From: Inia geoffrensis
Taxonomy: Eukaryota > Chordata > Mammalia > Artiodactyla > Iniidae
NCBI GenBank assembly: GCA_036417435.1
Contig: CM070903.1
Coordinates: 84,933,501 to 84,997,500, forward strand
DNA: 64,000 bases
Reading direction: 5' to 3'
Part shown: in pieces, positions 36,916 through 53,046 of the stretch
Layout of the letters: every line of letters starts with the position of its first letter
Numbering within the stretch: position 1 is the stretch's first letter
Made by a program: the position numbers and the translations under genes
The notes under the pieces: generated by a model
Told to the model about the DNA's origin: nothing
Databases searched by the model: none
Seen by the model: the letters and a program-made list of their open reading frames with translations, nothing else

Positions 36916-37248
36916 TGAACAATAGGATGCAAAAAGGCCAAAAACCAGCTGTCACTTCTGAGGTGCCAGGAGCAAGGGTACTACACATGATCCCTGAACG
37001 CAGCACCACCAAGGGGGTGGGCAGACCACCTAAGCCACGCCTCTGGCCCCACCCAGAGATCCACCCCTACACTCACCTCATTTAAGGGACCAGCCCACGC
37101 TCTTTCCAGATGGAGCAAGGGCACCTGTTACTTGTTTTTGCTCCCTCCTGCTACAGCAAGAGTCCCAATAAAGCCTCGCCTGAATTCCTTCTCTGGCCTC
37201 TTATCAATTTATACTGATTAAAGAGTCCAAGGACACTGGTTGGTAACA
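36916..37248 (+). mobile_element. solo LTR, ERV1-type
   Basis: A 333-bp segment starts TGAAC, ends AACA and is flanked by a perfect 4-bp duplication ATTA (36,912-36,915 and 37,249-37,252), the duplication length usual for class I endogenous retroviruses. Near the 3' side AATAAAGCCTCGCCTG acts as the poly(A) signal region. No internal viral genes are present, so it is a recombined solo LTR. Confidence 0.75.
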
Positions 37249-37252
37249 ATTA

Positions 37253-40200
37253 GGACGTGCTCAGGAGAGCCGATGGCGTATATTTCTTCCCAGCTCCACT
37301 TCCATTAAGTGACTTCATCTTGGTAGCTTGAGATTGGCCACGGTGGGAGTATTTACACCAAGGAAATCAGCAAAAGCTGTTAAGTCAGCAACCCTTCCCC
37401 TTGAACCCTTGAGAGCCAGTTTTTAAATATTTGCCAGCATACCGCTGAAATTAGGATTCAGACTAGTTAAGTGACTTGACTGAGGTTAAATTGCTGGCTT
37501 AGAATTCAAGTCCAGCCTCCTGCCTCTAAGGCCAGAGGCCATTAGGGAAACTGATGAATCACGGATGAAAGTGCAGCCAGTTTCTGACTCTGCAGCCCAG
37601 CTCCGTTAAGTGACGGAAACTGTGTCTTTAGGGATGTGAAACACAGCAGGCCCTTTTATAGCAATGATTATGGGTTAGAGTAGGAAGACCTAACTCCTTT
37701 AAAATATAATAATGCTCCTCAATCCCTGTGCCACCAGTTCCCTTAGTAAAGACTCAGGGCTTGTCTTTGCCTATTTGTTCATTTGGCATTTTGCTGCCTT
37801 TATTTTTCCACATCAGTGAATAGAAACCTACCCCATGTGTATCTTATGAAGAAAGTTATTAGGTGTGTAGGTGTGGATTTTGTTGCTGGCCACACTCGGT
37901 GGGTTTCAAGTGGCCAACAGTGAGAAATGGTAACGTAACCCAAGTTTCGCCTAGGTCTCACATCCGTGCTAAGTTGGAATTTTAAGTCTTTGGACTAGCA
38001 CTAATCAAGAATTAACTCTCTAAATGTATTCTTTGTGGAGGGATAACCCCAAATAGCCCCTAATCTTTGCCCACGATGTGAGCTAAAGTTCCAAAGCCTA
38101 CGTCACAGTCACAAAACACGGGAAGACAGCTGGTGAGTAGAATTTTGGTTTTTGTGGAGGGGACAAGCAAATTGGAAACCCTCAAATTTGAATTGATAAA
38201 TGATGTAACAACTGAGAGAACACATAATTTTCCACACGTAAAATGTGGGTTATAAATTCAAACTTCAGGTTTTTCCCTTCCTGAAGATAGGATAAGCAAT
38301 TACCATCAAATAGGAAATATTTACACTTCTTAGCACCAGTTGCTGCAATGGGTTTCCTGAGAAAAATCTACAAAGTTGAAATTACAAGCTTTCCAATAAA
38401 TTCTGGGTGATTTGTAACTTCTTTTAACATGCTCATTTGGCTCCTGGACTGGTTTTAGCAGGGACAAATTTGTTTAACAAGGAGTAGATCATTAGAAGAA
38501 GCTAGGGGGAAAAAATGACTTATGTAGAAATGTAGAAATCTATGTAGCATTAAGAATTTACAGGTAATTTTATCTTTCTTTTGGCATTCCTGGGCAAGAA
38601 CCAAGAATTGTCCTTGGGACTTGAAAGCCTAAAAGGTACAAAGTAGTAAAACTGATTTTTCCTGTGGCTTCCCAGAGGATCCTTTAAGTTCATAGCTTTT
38701 AAACCTGACACTTTCACCTTTAATACTGATGATTCTTGAGACATTTTGAATATCAGATTGACTTTTTAATGAAAACACCAGTCCTTTTTCCTAACTCATA
38801 TGAAACTATTCAGACTAGAATAAGAGACCTAAAATTTGAGTGTGTTTCCATAGATATGATAAAGGGACACTCAGAGGGGTAGGTTTCATTATAATCCTTT
38901 ATTTCCCCAACAAGAGGAACCTGGAGTCAGAGTGGAATGATTAAATGACTTCTTTTTTTTTTTTCTGACAGTCATATAATATCTCCTAATTCTACTCCCC
39001 TAGTCTTCCCTTTGGATTGCATTATCTCCTTTATGGAACTTTGGGGTTTGATTTTGTTTTGTCCATGACCAAAAGGTGAGATGATCCCTTTACAGTAGGA
39101 GAGAACTTTGGATTCCTCTACTGGTGGTTTCTTCAAATTGCAGTTCTCCACTAAAAGGTTTATGGAGTTTGGTGGGTAACCATCAAAAAAAAATTTTTTT
39201 GAGTGAAAATATGTGTTGAATATAGTAAGTGTAAATGTTTCTTGATGAAACTTTGTTTCCATGATGTGCATACGAATGCAGAGTCAAGATTACTTTCCAG
39301 TGAGCAATATTCAGCACCAGTGGGCTACATGCAGCAGGATGGGATTAGGGTGAGAGGAGTGAGGCAGGGCTAAGGAAGTGCAGAGTTAGAGATTGTCTCT
39401 ATTTAAAATTTTGATGTTTTGTTCATCATGGATTTTTTTTGCATTCTTTTTGATTTTTAAAAAGTGTTGTTTAAAATATTTATTTTGATTACTGTGCTTT
39501 TTTGGTGCCCCCTTAAATTCTGTGCCTCAAACGACTGCCTCCCTTGCCTCTCCCTTGCCCTCCCCTGACAGTGGTCAGTGTGCTTTACAGAGGGAACGGC
39601 AAGGGCTGGCCAGCCTGGGGAATTCCCGGAGAGGAAGCACATGTGGAATGAGATGGTGAGAATGTGTGTGATGTCTTTTCCTTTCTCTATGAGGCAGGAG
39701 GGGAAGTCATCAGCTAAGAGGAGGAGGACAGGCCTTGGGAGAGGGGGAACGATGTAGCATGGCTGGTGAAGAGCCTGGGAGAGGGAGATGGTCCAGGACA
39801 AGTGGAGGACGGCCACACAGCCTTGAGTACTCTGCCCACAGCTCGATATCGCCACTTGTGGTGATGCCGTCTGCCTGGTGCGTTATGTTTCTCCAGCAAC
39901 CCGCAGGTGTTGTAGAGAAGGCAGGAATGACCCAAGGTCTGGGGTTGCTGGGGTGGAAGGCCAGGAACCAAGGAGAGGAGGGCAAAGGTGCCAGGTGATC
40001 CTGCATCTGAGACAGGGAGGCAGGTAGAAGAAAGGTCAGGAGATGGCTGGCTGGACCCGGGGTGTTAGGGGGCAGGCGGGGGGCGCAGAGGATTCCAGAT
40101 GAATATTTAGAGGTTGTGGCTGAAGACAGAGTGGACTGGAATTTGAAGTTTCAGAAGAAATGCAGTTCTAGGTGAAGCCACATAAATGACTTTCTTGCTG

Positions 40201-40430
40201 GTAAGTTGTCTTGAGTGTGTGGGAAGTAACGTGAACAAAATGGCACCTACACCATAAAACAAGGGTTCCTTAGGCTTCTGAGTGTTGTATGTCTACTGCG
40301 TAAGACGTAGAAATATAGTTTCCCCAAGACTGGATGTTGTTCATATATCACAATGATGGCCAGAAACAGTGGTCAAGAAACAAAGGAGTGGACACAAAAG
40401 TATATGCATTTTTGAATTCAAACCCACTGG
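37253..40430. other. intergenic, nothing coding
   Basis: I see no exon, promoter or recent mobile element. Parts of 39,540-40,180 resemble old degraded interspersed repeats. The ORFs are short and without domains. Confidence 0.4.
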
Positions 40431-40434
40431 TTTC

Positions 40435-40640
40435 TCTAGTTAACATTACTCAGCCTTCAGGTCTAGATTCAGTGCCGCTTGTCCTCCTGGAAGATGCCTT
40501 CCCTAACTCCGCCCCACCCCACCTTGAGAGCCCCCTGCGCTCCCAGCACAGCTCTCACTGTTTGCTCCACGTCTGTCTTCCCGCTCGAGCGCCAGGACTA
40601 GCCTTTACGTCCTGCCTTCCGACGGTCTCCATCTTAATTT
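40435..40640 (+). repeat. L2 LINE fragment
   Basis: GATGCCTTCCCTAACTCCGC, CCCAGCACAGCTCTCACTGT and a CTCCACGTCTGTCTTCCCGC stretch follow the L2 3' region. Confidence 0.6.
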
Positions 40641-41029
40641 TCTTTGTTACCCCACCTTAATTTTCTGACGGACCAGCCCTTTAAGCTAGTTCCTGTTTTT
40701 TCTTACTCCTCCCCCTTCTCCTTCCCCAGAGTTTACTGTTCCAGGCCTCTGCTCAGCTCCCCCACTGGAGAGTTCACCCATGTTCATAGCCTCCATCGTC
40801 TTTACACGCAGGGTGCCCACCGGACCGTCAGTCCTGTCTGCCTCCAGGCTCAGATTACCTACTGGACTTCTCTACCTGCTGTCTCTCCAACATCTCAGTC
40901 AACGCAGCCTAAAGCCAAACATGTCCCCTCCTCACTCCTAACACAGGAGAACAGTGTTCCCTCTTTTGTCAGGAATGCTTTGTTGACAGGAAAAATCATA
41001 AACAGTCTATAACAGGAATAGAAAAGAGT

Positions 41030-41400
41030 TTTATTTGAGCGACACGGAGGACTGTGTCTTTCTCAAGGACGTGAAAGCCATTCCTTTGATATGTAATCGT
41101 TAGGAAAGACAGAATCCTAATTTTAAGATTGCCAGCTGGCAGACACAACCGGCCTAATCACATTGACACTGACCAACTTTTACTGGGCGTTTTATAATTT
41201 TTCACTTCCCTGACTCTACTTGAGCCTCTACTCACTGCCCCTCCCTGTTCCCTTATTCTCCCTTTAAAAGCACCCAGTCAGCTCTGCACAAATCGAGGTG
41301 GAGCTCAGCTCTTTTCCCGTCTGTCAGTGGTTACTGAATAAAATCTGTGTCCACTGCTTTAATTAAAATCTGACTTTATCTTTGACACCTGAAACAAAGA
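41030..41400 (+). repeat. LTR, probably ERV1-type
   Basis: Promoter-like CCCTTTAAAAGCACCC is followed by GTTACTGAATAAAATCTGTG as a poly(A) signal region, in the order expected of an LTR. I could not define TG/CA borders or a duplication. Confidence 0.5.
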
Positions 41401-42539
41401 TTGCTTCTCCTTCTGAGACCACCTAAGCCCTGTTGATCCTCAGGCTCTTCTGGAATTCTGTGATTCATCCAACCCTCACTGATCTCTGTTCCTCAGGACA
41501 CCCCTACAGGGCCTGCCATTTGGTACTGCCCAAGTTAACACTGACCTGCCTGTCCCTTACAGTGACGTGCTGGGGTTTTTTCTGCGATTTTGTCTTGACT
41601 CCAATTAATTGTCTCCAATACTTTGAGGTTGAAGACACTATTAGTTCATTATTTTTCTTTGTGTCTAGTATAAGTATTTACATAGAAAGTACTCACTTAC
41701 AGCATGAATTGAAATACTGGAAACTGCGATAGATTAACTGTAAATTAAAATGCAGTTCTGTCATCGAAATTATAATTCCAACCAATATAGTTGGTTTTGC
41801 ATATGTTTTAGGATCACAAAAGTAGACTCAACAAAGAAATGCGTAATCAGCAGGGGTGAGATAAAATAAACAAGAGGTGACTGTAGGTAAACTAGGTTTG
41901 TCCAGAAAAAGTAAAAGGACTCTCTCTTATTTTTTTGACTAGTTGTGAGGCACAGCTCCCAGACTGGGGGTGGGGTCTACCACCCCCTTCCCCAAATTCC
42001 TTTACTCTCCTCTTCTTTTATACTTCTGACCACCACCCCCTATTAAAAAAGAGGATATAAATCTGTCTCCAGTCCAAGCACAGGTAAACCCAAGTTATGT
42101 TCCAAATATTTGCATATTTTCCTCTAAGCTGTTCTTTGTCCTGTTCTCTTCTATAGTCTTCCCTGTTTCCTATTTTCAGCAGGCTCTGAAGTCATCTGTA
42201 ATTTGTATATCCCCTCAGTAACAATACTTTGATCTTTGCCCCCAGATTGCAGATTAAGTCACCAAAGCAGAGAGCAGTGAGGGGTACCTGAGGTTACATG
42301 GTAAATCTGGACCCAAACGGGGTAGCCCTGGAGTTTCCGACCTGTTGATTGGTCATCCAGCCATGCTGCAGGCACAAAGAAAGCTGTACCCACGGCATTC
42401 TTTCCTGGACAGTTGCTGAGTTCAAAATCATCATTGGGATCGCTTTGTTTCCTGGAAGCTCAGCATTTTCTTTCTCCAGGTCAGGCAAGCCTGTGGGCTT
42501 CTATCCAGTTCCCTCCCCTGCACTTGGAGTAGGAAGCTA
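41401..42539. other. intergenic, nothing coding
   Basis: No assignable repeat or exon. The right end carries the first copy of the 14-bp duplication of the large L1. Confidence 0.4.
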
Positions 42540-43069
42540 GAGGATGTGCTTTAATTATTTATTTATTTAATAGATCTTTATTGGAGTATAACTGCTTCAC
42601 GATACTGTGTTAGTTTCTGTTGCACAACAAAGGGAATCAGCCATATGCATACACATGTCCCCATATCCCCTCCCTCTTGAGCCTCCCTCCCATCCTCCCT
42701 ATCCCACCCCTCTAGGTCATCGCAAAGCACCGAGCAGATCTCCCTGTGCTAGGCTGCTGCTTCCCACCAGCCGACTATTTTACATTCCGTAGTGTATATA
42801 TGTCGATGCTACTCTCACTTCGCCCCAGTTTTGCCCTCCCACCCCATGTCCTCAGGTCCATTTTCTATGTCTACCTCTTTATTCCTGCCCTGCAACTAGG
42901 TTCATCAGTACCGTTGTTTTTTAGGATTCCATACACATGCTTTAGCATACTCTATTTGTTTTTCTCTTTCTGACTTACTTCACTGTATGACAGGCTCTAG
43001 GTCCATCCACCTCACTACAAACAACTCAATTTCATTTCTTTTTATGGCTAATATTCCATTGTACATATG

Positions 43070-46721
<3,652 letters not shown>

Positions 46722-46789
46722 TTTCTTAATTGTTTTGGGTTTGTTTTTGTGGGTGTTTTTCTTCTCTTGTGTTTCCTGCCTAGAGAAGT

Positions 46790-47660
46790 TTCTTTAGCAT
46801 TTGTTGTAAAGCTGGTTTGGTGGTGCTGAATTCTCTTAGCTTTTGTTTGTCTGAAAAGCTTTTGACTTTTCCATCAGATCTGAATGAGATCCTTGCTGGG
46901 TAGGGTAATCTTGGTTGTAGGTTTTTCTCTTTCATCACTTTAAGTATAGCCTGCCACTTCCTTCTGACCTGCAGAGTTTCTGCTGAAAAATCAGCTGATA
47001 ACCTTATGGGATTCCTTTGTATGTTATTTTTTTTTCCCTTGCTGCTTTTAATATTTTTTCTTTGAATTTAATTTTTGTTAGTTTGATTAATACGTGTCTT
47101 GGTGTGTTTCTCCTAGGGTTTATCCTGTATGGGACTCTCTGTGTTTCCTGGACTTGGGTGACTATTTCCTTTCCCATGTTAGGGAAGTTTTGGACTATAA
47201 CATCTTCAAATATTTTCTCAGACCCTTTCTTTTCTTCTTCTTCTTCTGGGACCCCTATAATTCAAATGTTTCTGCTTTTAGGGTTGTCCCAGAGGCCTAT
47301 GAGATTGTCTTCAATTCTTTTCATTCTTTTTTTCTTTATTCTGCTCCTTGGCAGTTATTTCCACCATTTTGTCTTCCAGCTCACTTATTCATTCTTCTGC
47401 CTCAGTTATTCTGTTAATGATTCCTTCTAGTGTAGTTTTCATTTCAATTATTGTATCGTTCATCTCTGTTTGTTCTTTAGTTCTTCTAGACCTTTGTTAA
47501 ACATTTCTTGTATTTTCTCAATCTGTGCCTCCATTTTATTTCCGAGATTCTGGATCACCTTTACTATCCTTACTCTGAATTCTTTTTCAGGTAGATTGCC
47601 TATTTCCTCTTCATTTATTTGGTCTTGTAGGTTTTTACCTTGCTCCTTCAGCTGTGACAT
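46790..47660 (-). pseudogene. L1 ORF1 (RNA-binding protein), frameshifted
   Basis: The start MSQLKEQGKNLQDQINEEEI is present with the heptad-rich coiled coil that follows (KVIQNLGNKMEAQIEKIQEM). The frame stops at 47,460 after ELKNKQR, where related sequences continue. The remaining RRM-like and C-terminal parts are recognisable on the - strand only in other frames with stops. Lower boundary approximate. Confidence 0.8.
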
Positions 47661-47955
47661 ATTTTTTGGCCATCTCAGTTTTTTTTTTTTTTTTTTTTTA
47701 ATGAGTGTGATTGTGTTCCTGTCTTACTGGTTGTTTGGCCTGACGCTTCCAACACTGAGTTTTGTAGGCATTTGGGTAGAGCTGGATCTTGGTGCTGAGA
47801 TGAAGAACTCCGTGAGACCTCACTCTGATGAATATTCCCTGGGATCTGAGGTTCTCTGTTAGTCCAGTGGTTCAGACTTGGAGCCCTCACTGCAGGAGCT
47901 TCGGCCTCACCCCAGGCTCATGAACCACAATCCCGCAAGCTGCCTGGGGCAGCAA

Positions 47956-47986
<31 letters not shown>

Positions 47987-48299
47987 ACAATAACAAAGTA
48001 AAAAATAAAATTAGATTAGGAAACTAACAGATATGTTAGGAAGAATATAAAAATATAGATGAATCAACAACTGGAAGGTACATCAGTACCACAATAGTAA
48101 AAAAGAGGAGGAGGGTAAAGAAAAAAAAACAAAGGTGGGGGGGAAGGCCTTGGCTGTGGAGGGCGAGGCCTAAGCAAGGGCGAGGTTTGGGTGGTGAGCA
48201 GGGCCTATGCTTAGGACCCACAGGGCTGGAAAATGTGCTAGGGGCTGTGGAGGGCGGGGCTTTAGCTCAAGGAACAGAAGGGGCCCAGGCGTGCCCCCC

Positions 48300-48630
48300 A
48301 CCCCTGGTCTCAGAGGACAGGGGACCTCACCTGGGAGTCCAGCAGGCTTCCTGGGCTAGCGTGGGCGGGGCAAATGCCTTCCTCTCCTCTCCTGCTCCTC
48401 AGGTCTGGGAGGGCCCCTCCCGCCTGCCTCTCCTGATCTCCGGGGACTCCCTCCTATGCCCTCAAGGACCCACGTGCCTGGAGGGGATCTTGGAGGGCAG
48501 GGGACCGGCCTGGGAGCTCAGCAGGCTCCCCAAGCCTGAGTGGGTGGGGCAATCACCCTCTGCTCTTTTCCTACTCCTCCTGGAGGGCCCCTCCCAACCT
48601 GCATCTCCTGATCTCCCCTGCCTCAGGGGC
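48300..48630 (-). repeat. tandem monomers in the L1 5' UTR
   Basis: Two related units of about 174 bp are visible. GAGGGCCCCTCCC occurs at about 48,409-48,421 and again at about 48,583-48,595. Each copy is preceded by CAGCAGGCT and GTGGG(C/T)GGGGCAA and followed by CTCCTGATCTCC. The units belong to the GC-rich promoter part of the L1 5' UTR. Confidence 0.65.
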
Positions 48631-48899
48631 ATGGATTCTGTCTGGTCTCCACTTCTCTTCCCCCCTCAGTCCCCCTACATCCTACCAGTTCACTTTGGGG
48701 TTCCTCCCGTCTCCTTGGGCATCAGAGTCCCCCACCAGAGGCCGGCAGGTGCCCTAGTTGTGGGGGGAATCTAACTCCATGTCTTCTCACACCTCCATCT
48801 TGACTCTGCCTCCGAGGATGTGCTTTAGAGAAGCTTTATGACTCTGTGTGAACTGGAAGGGTGGGCCTCCATCACCTGGGTGTGGCCTCCAACAACAAA

Positions 48900-49830
48900 G
48901 CCAGGGCTGGGGCAATGTTATTTAGTTGTAATGAACGAATTTAGATCATGGTGTTTTGCTTTGGGGACAGCAAATTAAGCTTAGAGACTGATATTGTCTT
49001 TACCAATAGTTTACACAAGTTCACTACAAGAATTATAATTTCACAAGCCAACAGCATACATGATAACGTCTCTTAATAAAGCAATAAAGAAATAACACTA
49101 CAAAGATATGATAGATTAATTACACTATTGTTGCAGGCGAGGGGAGATGACAAAGTCCCATTTCGCCTGAGGTGTACCTTTTCTCTCGGGAGAGTGGGCT
49201 TAACCAATCAGGAGCTGAGGTCCAGCTGCTAGCAAACCGAAAGTGAAAAGTTCCCTGTTGCTATGACAGGTTGCTAGGGAACGAGGGCACAGGTATAAGC
49301 TGCTAGAAGATCCTGGTGGGGCGCTGCAGGTTTTCTGCCACCACCAGTAAGAGTCGCCTTTACCACTGCAGGAGCCAATGTCCCAAGGTCTTGATGAAAT
49401 AAAATTATTTTAAGGCAGGACAAGAAAAAAAAATTCAAACATAAAATTCTCTCCCTGCCCCTTTCTGCCACTAGCCCCTCCCTTTAGTGTGCATTGTGCA
49501 TCTGCACCATACATTAACCAGATCTCCTTAGAAGACAAAAGAATGCCTGCTGGACCAAAAAGAGCAATTTTCTCCCAGTGCCAGCAAGGTAACTCCTTAG
49601 GAGAAAATATTCCATTCCTTTTCCTGTAAGGGGTCACGATCACCCGCTAATCACCTTGTATGTGCAGATCTAGACTATGTAAACTATCAATATATTACTC
49701 TGATATATAACTCTTTGTTTCTAAAAGTATTTAACTGTGTTTGACTTCTAACAGGGGGAACAGTCAGTCCTTAGAGCTTTCTGAAAGAGTGTCTCCCAGG
49801 TTATAATTCTCAAGTTGGTTCAAATAAAAC
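48900..49830. repeat. LTR-like region, probably ERV-derived
   Basis: From about 49,131 the sequence resembles LTR material: GAAATAAAATTATTTTAAGG at 49,398 and, further on, GTTCAAATAAAACTCTATTT as a poly(A) signal region at 49,818, where a SINE has inserted. I could not set the borders or the subfamily. Nothing is assigned at 48,900-49,130. Confidence 0.4.
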
Positions 49831-49833
49831 TCT

Positions 49834-50049
49834 ATTTATTTATTTATTTATTTTTTTGTGGTACTCGGGCCTCTCACTGTTGTGGCCTCTCTCGTTGCGG
49901 AGCACAGTCTCCGGACACGCAGGCTCAGCGGCCATGGCTCACGAGCCCAGCCATTCCGCAGCATGTGGGATCTTCCCGGACCAGGGCACGAACCTGTGTC
50001 CCCTGCATCGGCAGGCGGACTCTCAACCACTGTGCCACCAGGGAAGCCC
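49834..50049 (-). repeat. CHR-type SINE, short form, reverse
   Basis: A TTTATTTATTTATTT tail, then GTGGTACTCGGGCCTCTCAC, ending CACCAGGGAAGCCC. AAAACTC flanks it on both sides (about 49,827 and 50,050). It splits the poly(A) region of an LTR. Confidence 0.92.
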
Positions 50050-50109
50050 AAAACTCAATTTTTTTGGATTGACTCAACTAATTTTTTGTCAACAGTCTTC
50101 AGACAGCTA

Positions 50110-51354
50110 GATCAGCAAAGGTTAGCTTTGCCCAAACTGAAACTCTCGGATTGTCCCTACACATTCTGGGTATTTATAGTCTAAATGTCCCCTCAACCTA
50201 GTTGCTTCTTCATGTGTTTTTACTGATAACCCCCCAGCTCATCCTCTCAGCAGCTGAGCTCTGAGTGCTTATGAACCCCACAGATGAGATGATGACATCC
50301 TGACACAGCTTATTTCATTCTTATGTGGAAACAACTTTACATCTAAAAACAACTTCCTTTTTGTTTGTCTTTGTCATGGATTAAAACAACTTAAGTCATA
50401 AAAAAGTGGGTTTGAAATCATAATCAAACCAATATACAATACATGGAGATGCTTTTGCTTTTGCTTGGGAAAGGCCATGAGTGACTATATTTAATTTGGA
50501 GGAGTTGAGGTGTTCTTTTGTTATGAAAGAGAAACTGGGCACTCTAAAAGAGGAGTTTACCTTTCCTAGATCTTCCCTCATCACAACAACCCTATCAGTG
50601 GGGTTTAGATATGGTTTATGTAAACAGTGGCTAAACAATTGAAGTTGCTGTGGATGGGAGGGTTTGGTTTTAAAACTTCCTAACTACACTGAACTGAGGA
50701 GAGAGACCAACAGTTCTGATTTGCCCAGGACTGTTGAGTTAGCACTGAAAGTCCTGCATTCCTGGAAGCTGGTACACAAAAAAATCCCAGTTTTAAGCAA
50801 TGAATGGTGAAGGTTGGGGAAAACGTATAAGTCCATGTGGCAGATGTCCAAATAGCTGAAAGTGACACTATTTTTAGTATCGAGTGGATACAGCATAGAT
50901 TATGTCTTCCAGAGTTGCTGTTGTTTTTTTTGTTGTTGTTGTTCCTTGCTGCTGATGTTGGCAATCATGATTTGCAGTCACAATAATTGATTATCTATTT
51001 GTGCATTACTCTAAGTGATGCACCTGAAGTGTACAACCTAAATGTATTTGGAGTGTCCGTGTTAGCAGTTGTCTTTGACTTGGCCTGTAGATTGACAATT
51101 GTGCTTTGTGTTGAGATAGTGCTAGTTTAATTTCGACAGTATGAATGTTGTGACAGTATTTGCTAAGAGTTCAGATAATGATCATGAGAACGATGACCAT
51201 GCCAAAGCTGGCATGATGTAGACATCACCTTAAAGGAAGGCTAAATGATTGTGTTATTTTAATGACAGATGGAAGGACTATTACAATTGGATTAGGAAAT
51301 TTAATAACCAAAACAGTACATTCTGCACAATAGATAGAAAAGAATTGGGGATTG
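50110..51354. other. intergenic, nothing assigned
   Basis: No exon, promoter or clear repeat. A short TTG-rich run lies at 50,920-50,945. Confidence 0.4.
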
Positions 51355-51359
51355 GGCAT

Positions 51360-51705
51360 TGCTATGGTTTGAATGTTTGTGTCTCCCTAAAATTCATATG
51401 TCGAAATCCTAAAGCCCCATGTGATGGTATTAGTAGCTAGGTCCTTTTGGTTAGGTCCTGAGGATGGAGCCCTCATGAATGGGATTAGTGCCCTTATAGA
51501 AGAGGCCCAAGAGAGCTCTATTTTCCCATCTGCTATGTAAGGATACAATTAGAAGTCTTCAACCAGGAATAGGGTCCTCACTTGACCAGGCTGGCACCCA
51601 GATTTCAGACTTCCAGCCTCCAGAACTGTGAGCAATAAATTTCTGTTGTTTATAAGCCACCCAGTCTGTGGTGTTTTGTTACATCACTGCCAACAGATTA
51701 TAGCA
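51360..51705 (+). mobile_element. solo MLT1-type LTR (ERVL-MaLR)
   Basis: It begins TGCTATGGTTTGAATGTTTG, contains CCCTCATGAATGGGATTAGT and CCAGCCTCCAGAACTGTGAG, has the poly(A) signal in GCAATAAATTTCTGTTG and ends TTATAGCA. A perfect 5-bp duplication GGCAT (51,355-51,359 and 51,706-51,710) flanks it, the MaLR length. No internal sequence is present. Confidence 0.9.
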
Positions 51706-51832
51706 GGCATGGTGAAGAATCGGATATGAAATCCTGTATGGAGACTGAAAAAATCCAACATCTGATGACTTGGAAGTGCCTAGAAGTGAAGTATTCTGTG
51801 AGTACAGGAGAAAAACAGTTTCCCTTACAAAA

Positions 51833-52140
51833 GCCCAGGAATAAAGCTACATATAGTCAACTATATTGACCTGATCTTTGACAAAGGAGCAAAGGCAATG
51901 CAATGGAGAAAAGATAGTCTTTTCAACAAATGGTGCTGGAACAATTGGATATCACATGGAAAGAAATGAATCTAGACCTTCTACCTATCAGAAAAATTAA
52001 CTCAAAATGGATTACAGACCTAAATATAAAACACAAAACTATAAAACTCCTGGAAAATAATATAGGAGAAAATCTTGATGACTTTGGGTTTGGTGATAAC
52101 TTTTTGGATGCAACACCAAAGGCAGTAAAGCTATTGACTT
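51833..52140 (+). repeat. L1 ORF2 3' fragment
   Basis: ACTATATTGACCTGATCTTT, CAACAAATGGTGCTGGAACA and CTATAAAACTCCTGGAAAAT are L1 ORF2 C-terminal text in sense orientation. The short open frame here is part of this fragment, not a gene. Confidence 0.8.
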
Positions 52141-52817
52141 TGGACTTTATCCCAGGCAAAAAAGGAAAGCTATTGAATAATTTATATTTTTATGAGGTCA
52201 CTCTGGGGGCTGAGTGGTAAATGGATTGGATAAAGCAAGACCAAGGGCAGGGGGGCAAATTTGGAGACCACTGCCAAAGTCTAGATAAGAGAAGGAGGTA
52301 CAAAGTAATGAGCTAAGCATTACTGGAGAAATATGGTAAGTTTGGTTTTGAACATATTGTAGTGCCAGAGTCATCAGGCTGAAAACATCCAGGGAGTGGT
52401 TGGTCTAATGCTTGGGGGAGCACACAGGAAGCCTAAGAAGAGTGACAAGAGCATAGCTGAGGGCCACATATATAGGAGGGAGAAAAGTGAGAGTGGGGAC
52501 CTGGTGGCAGAAGTGTTGTGGAGGAAGTTATTGAGTTCAAGAAAGTAATCAAAGATGTCTTTAGATGGACATAATGGTTGACTTTGATTCTGAATAAAAT
52601 CCACATTATTAAGCAGGGCTGTGCAGGCCTTTTGGTAAATTCTGTAGTTATTTATACCTTTCCCTAATACAACACGTTATGTTTGTTGGGTTTTGTCTAA
52701 TCTTTATGTAGTTCTCTCCACCTGCCTTCCAGTCTTTGTAGGGAACAGATGTTAAGGTAGATGCCATCCCCTACATCTCATTCTTTAGGATCTCCTTTCA
52801 AAAATGTACTTACTGAA
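52141..52817. other. intergenic, probable old repeat
   Basis: GAGACCACTGCCAAAGTCTA and TTTTGAACATATTGTAGTGC suggest a degraded old interspersed repeat. No gene. Confidence 0.35.
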
Positions 52818-52830
52818 GACAGTGGTGACT

Positions 52831-53046
52831 TTTTTTTTTTTTTTTTTTTTTTTTGTGGTATGCGGGCCTCTCACTGTTGTGGCCTCTCCCATTGTGGAGC
52901 ACAGGCTCCGGACGCGCAGATTCAGCGGCCATGGCTCACAGGCCCAGCCACTCCGCGGCATGTGGGATCTTCCCGGACCGGGGCACGAACCCGTGTCCCC
53001 CGCATCGGCAGGTGGACTCTCAACCACTGCGCCACCAGGGAAGCCC
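52831..53046 (-). repeat. CHR-type SINE, short form, reverse
   Basis: A long T-run, then GTGGTATGCGGGCCTCTCAC, ending CACCAGGGAAGCCC. Perfect 14-bp duplication GACAGTGGTGACTT (52,818-52,831 and 53,047-53,060). Confidence 0.94.

Noticed and set aside
47850..47960. Possible extra tRNA-derived SINE (GTCCAGTGGTTCAGACTTGG)
   Set aside because: On the - strand the text is continuous with the L1 5' UTR next to ORF1, so it belongs to that element.
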